This document shows positions 61,156-64,000 of a stretch of DNA of 64,000 nucleotides, in pieces; the first letter of the stretch is position 1; each line of letters starts with the position of its first letter. This DNA comes from Zingiber officinale (taxonomy: Eukaryota > Streptophyta > Magnoliopsida > Zingiberales > Zingiberaceae). The notes beneath the pieces are model-generated. The model did no database searches and had not been told where the DNA came from. It saw only the letters and a program-made list of their open reading frames with translations. The stretch covers positions 108,602,436-108,666,435 of the forward strand of contig NC_056001.1 of assembly GCF_018446385.1 (NCBI RefSeq). The letters are read 5' to 3'. Position numbers and translations under genes: made by a program.

Positions 61156-62173
61156 TGCAGGATTGATTGCACATGAGTAAGGAGAGGAGGTGAATCATCA
61201 AAATTTGTTTTCCTATTTTTTATAATGAGTGCGCAATGAAAAATAGAAAGAAATAGAATATGATTATTCAACGGTAGGACGATGTCTGAGCAATTGGACA
61301 GTCAAGGATTAGCATAAAAGATTTATATCTTTTTCTTGCACATATAATCTCCTTTTATAGATGAACTTGTTCTTATCAGATGCATTGAATATGGGATAAA
61401 CCTTCTGACTTTGGATCTTACAGATAATTCTGTAGAGAAAACTAATTAAATAATTCAGATCTTATCCATTGCTTTGGTTCGACCTGATTTGGTTTAGTTT
61501 GGTTTGGTCCGATTCAGTTCGGTCCAGTCCGGTCCAATTCGATTCACTCCATCCACTCGAGGCACCTCCAATCACTGGTTCGACACAACAATCTTCCGGA
61601 GGCTATATCTTTTAACTCCAGACTCGGAATCAGGTTCTGTCAGTGACCACATGTGCAGAATTTGAAGATTTGTGTATGTATCTACAATACAGAGTTAAAA
61701 AAAATATATGCACAAATAGTTTATTTATGAGTTAGATCCTGTCTTACCATGATAAGAATCTCATCATGAACTTAACTTAGACTTTCAAAATGAATCTAAG
61801 CTGAACCAGCACCTACAGTCCCACCCTCATTGGATCACTCTCCTCCAGTTGACTTACCTCACTTATCATTTGTAGTCTCTTGACTTGCCTTTTGACCCAC
61901 CAGGTCTTTCTGCCAGAATCGCACAACCAGATTTCAGCCAATCGTCTAGAATCGAACATCTCGACTGGACTTTAGCCGACTGTCAGGTCTTGCAGACCCA
62001 GCTGGACTTCTTGCTAGAATCACACTTCTATACTTCAGCCTGGTGTTAAGTCCTCTAGATCCATCAATTCATGCACACTCGGTAAAGAGGTTAGACAAGC
62101 ATAGAATCTAACTTTAAACCATTTGTCATTCATCAAAACCTAAGTTCAATCATTGGTGCTTACTAGACTAACA
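61156..62173 (-). mobile_element. Solo LTR J, probable, related to LTR E
   Basis: The stretch starts TG, ends CTAACA, and is flanked by CCTAT (61151-61155) and CCTAC (62174-62178), four of five matching. The right third shares phrases with solo LTR E (CATTTGTCATTCATCAAAA, CAGAATCG repeats). It contains a run of GGTTTGGTCCGATTC-like repeats (61495-61550). Confidence 0.5.
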
Positions 62174-62399
62174 CCTACTACTCACGAGACTATTTTAGAT
62201 GCACTTTTTTTTTTCTCTCTCTTGCTTTCTCGGAACCGCACCCTCTTTTCTTGATTTTTTTTTCTACTTTTTTGTCTTCTACTTTTTCTTTCTAAGCTGC
62301 AGGTTTATCTCTTCTTTTCTTTTGCCTCAACACAACCACTTGAAATAACCCTTTCTCTTTTTTTTCTCACTAATTTTTTTATATTTTTCTAAAGTGCAT

Positions 62400-63281
62400 C
62401 TTGTTGTTTTTTTTTTTGTTTTCCTTGCGGAAGAATTAGGATCTCTCCATTCCCCACGCCCTTTGTTTTTCTTAGCAATGACACACAGTTAATTAAAACA
62501 AATAAATAACATATAAATGGAAAGGACTTATGAGATTTACTTGGTTATAACTTAGGTGGTTGTTAATCTAAGGCAAATGAAACTACTAAAAGAAAAACTC
62601 CTTCTTCGATAACAGTCGAAGGTGGATAAGCCCCTTACAGCAGTTAGAAGCTCAGAAAGTAAGTATAGAAGTTGATTCTCAGTATGTTGTCGAACTCCTA
62701 GGTCTAGGATGCTATTTATAGTGTTCTGGTCACAAGTGACCATTGCTGATGTGTCAGTGGAGGCGCCTCCAATGTCATCCAGGGTGCCTCCAATGAGATA
62801 AAGTCTCATCCTCAACATAATGACAGCCTAACAATTCTACGGGATTGGAGGCCCTCCGATCAATTGGAGGCGCCTTGGTTACTGTTCATCTAAGGTTCCT
62901 CCAATCCATTGTAGGAGCCTCAAGTCCCTTTTTTGGCAGAAGATTTTCTATTCATCCGAGGCACTTCTAGACAACTGAGGCGTCTCAGGTCTTCAAGTCT
63001 TTAAGGTCAACTTTCGAGTTGATTATTTTCAAACTTCGCTCGCTTGGGTGATGCTCTAGTCATCTAGAGTTTAGTTCACCTGAACCTAACTTTGACCTTC
63101 TCATCGAGCAAGCTTCCTTCTCAGCTTCTTATACCTCGAAAGCTCCACACACGTCTTTCTCACTCCGTCGGTGTACTCTTTCGTAGCTCCTCGTCCCTTG
63201 GATGCACTGAGTCTGTCGACTCGCTTCCCATGTCATCCTTCTCACTCACAACGTCTTCTACTCAACTTCTTGTGTTCCTAA
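62400..63281 (-). mobile_element. LTR fragment of the B/C/F family
   Basis: On the minus strand it has the same order of phrases as solo LTR F: GAGTCGACAGACTCAGTGCA, TACACCGACGG, and GGCGCC palindromes (62762, 62869). Its left end is unclear. The right end is cut by another LTR at 63282, so the rest would lie beyond the window. Confidence 0.6.
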
Positions 63282-64000
63282 TGTTAGTTCTTGTAAAAAT
63301 TACACCGCATGAATTCTAAAACACTAAGAACTAATATTTTAGAAATACAAGAACAAAAAGATCTAGTTTCATTAATTAAACATGACATAAGAAAGTAATA
63401 CATAAACATAATAAAGACAAGGAACCTGATTGAAAATCTATTGTCTTTGTCCTAGCATCGTCAGCTTTGATCCTTGTGGAAGAAGATGCAACTGAAAGAA
63501 GAGGAAGGTCTTCCAAGAGACTTAGGGGCTGACGACACCAAAAAACTTTTTGTCGATGGGGAACAAGAAATTAAGTCAAGATTATCGTAAACCCTTGGGG
63601 ACATCCCTTTTATATAGGAATACAATCTATTATCGATCCATAGATGATAATGGATTAGGTAAAGCATTCTACACATTGAACCTGTATTCAATAACCTAAA
63701 ACCCAATAAACATAAGTTAGATTACTTTAAAGGATTCAAATTGTATTCATATGTTCAACTTACAAATAAGCCCACCTAATAGGGATAATAAAGTCTTAAC
63801 AATCTCTCACTTCGGCTACATGCAAGTTTACGTGAAATACAAGTAAAATTTTAGTTGATATCAAACTTTATGGGTACAAGATACCTCTGTAATTAATTTA
63901 GTTCATTAACTTCATTGGTATAGGACATACTAAATGGTAAACATCAGTAGTAAATTATGATATTGTAATTCATAATGTCCAACAAACAAATAAAATCCCA
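63282..64000 (-). mobile_element. LTR retrotransposon entering from the right edge (3' LTR 63282-63801)
   Basis: A 520-bp unit starts TGTTAG and ends CTTAACA. The next bases on its inner side read, on the minus strand, AGCCGAAGTGAGAGAT, a polypurine tract typical of the position just before a 3' LTR, so 63802-64000 is internal sequence of a minus-strand element. CCTAA (63277-63281) would be its left target duplication. No coding motif is visible in the short internal part. Confidence 0.6.

Overview
The window is plant nuclear DNA. It carries intron-rich genes for plastid fatty-acid synthesis, jasmonate signalling and cell-wall pectin modification, set in a sea of nested LTR retrotransposons. 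The GC-rich first exons of KASII and the pectinesterase, together with the repeat families, suggest a monocot with a TE-rich genome. Zingiberales is my guess from memory of similar LTRs, not something shown here.

Layout. 1-6230: a FAR1/MULE-type transposase-like gene broken by two in-frame TGA codons and frameshifts, flanked on both sides by dozens of GTAGCAGCTAC-like motifs and a 360-bp tandem repeat. 6245-11696: a (TA)n tract, a hAT-like MITE with another small inverted-repeat element inside it, AT-rich DNA, and a 2.2-kb solo LTR with a perfect 5-bp target duplication and an internal inverted duplication. 12687-18424: a complete 13-exon KASII gene (548 aa). 22014-23192: an intact single-exon gene of unknown function. 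24735-25071: a doubtful small gene. 25446-25888: a 5'-truncated RTE-type LINE with a perfect 14-bp target duplication. 26375-27356 (minus): a complete five-exon JAZ repressor, with G-box and T/G-box motifs upstream.

28780-56063 is one decayed Ty3-gypsy element swollen by later insertions. Solo LTR E sits in its 5' LTR. Its internal region holds gag-only Copia-type element B (33225-46723). B's 5' LTR holds solo LTR D (33444-42946), and D holds gag-only element A (34064-41161). Each of these steps is proved by exact 5-bp target duplications. The gypsy 3' LTR holds solo LTR F, a mosaic gag-only element C, and a hAT transposase relic.

A, B and C have Met-tRNA primer sites, a Copia gag with CCHC knuckles, repeated purine tracts before the 3' LTR, and no protease, integrase or RT. 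They look like non-autonomous (TR-GAG type) derivatives of the Sirevirus/SIRE lineage. Their LTRs carry arrays of short palindromes (GATCGGTC/GACCGATC in A; GAAGGCGCCTTC in B and relatives). Element A is the most intact, with an uninterrupted 491-aa gag, and is the best candidate for something new.

57532-59264 (minus): a complete two-exon pre-pro-pectin methylesterase (514 aa). From 59265 to the right edge there are no genes, only further LTR fragments, the last of which belongs to an element running off the window.
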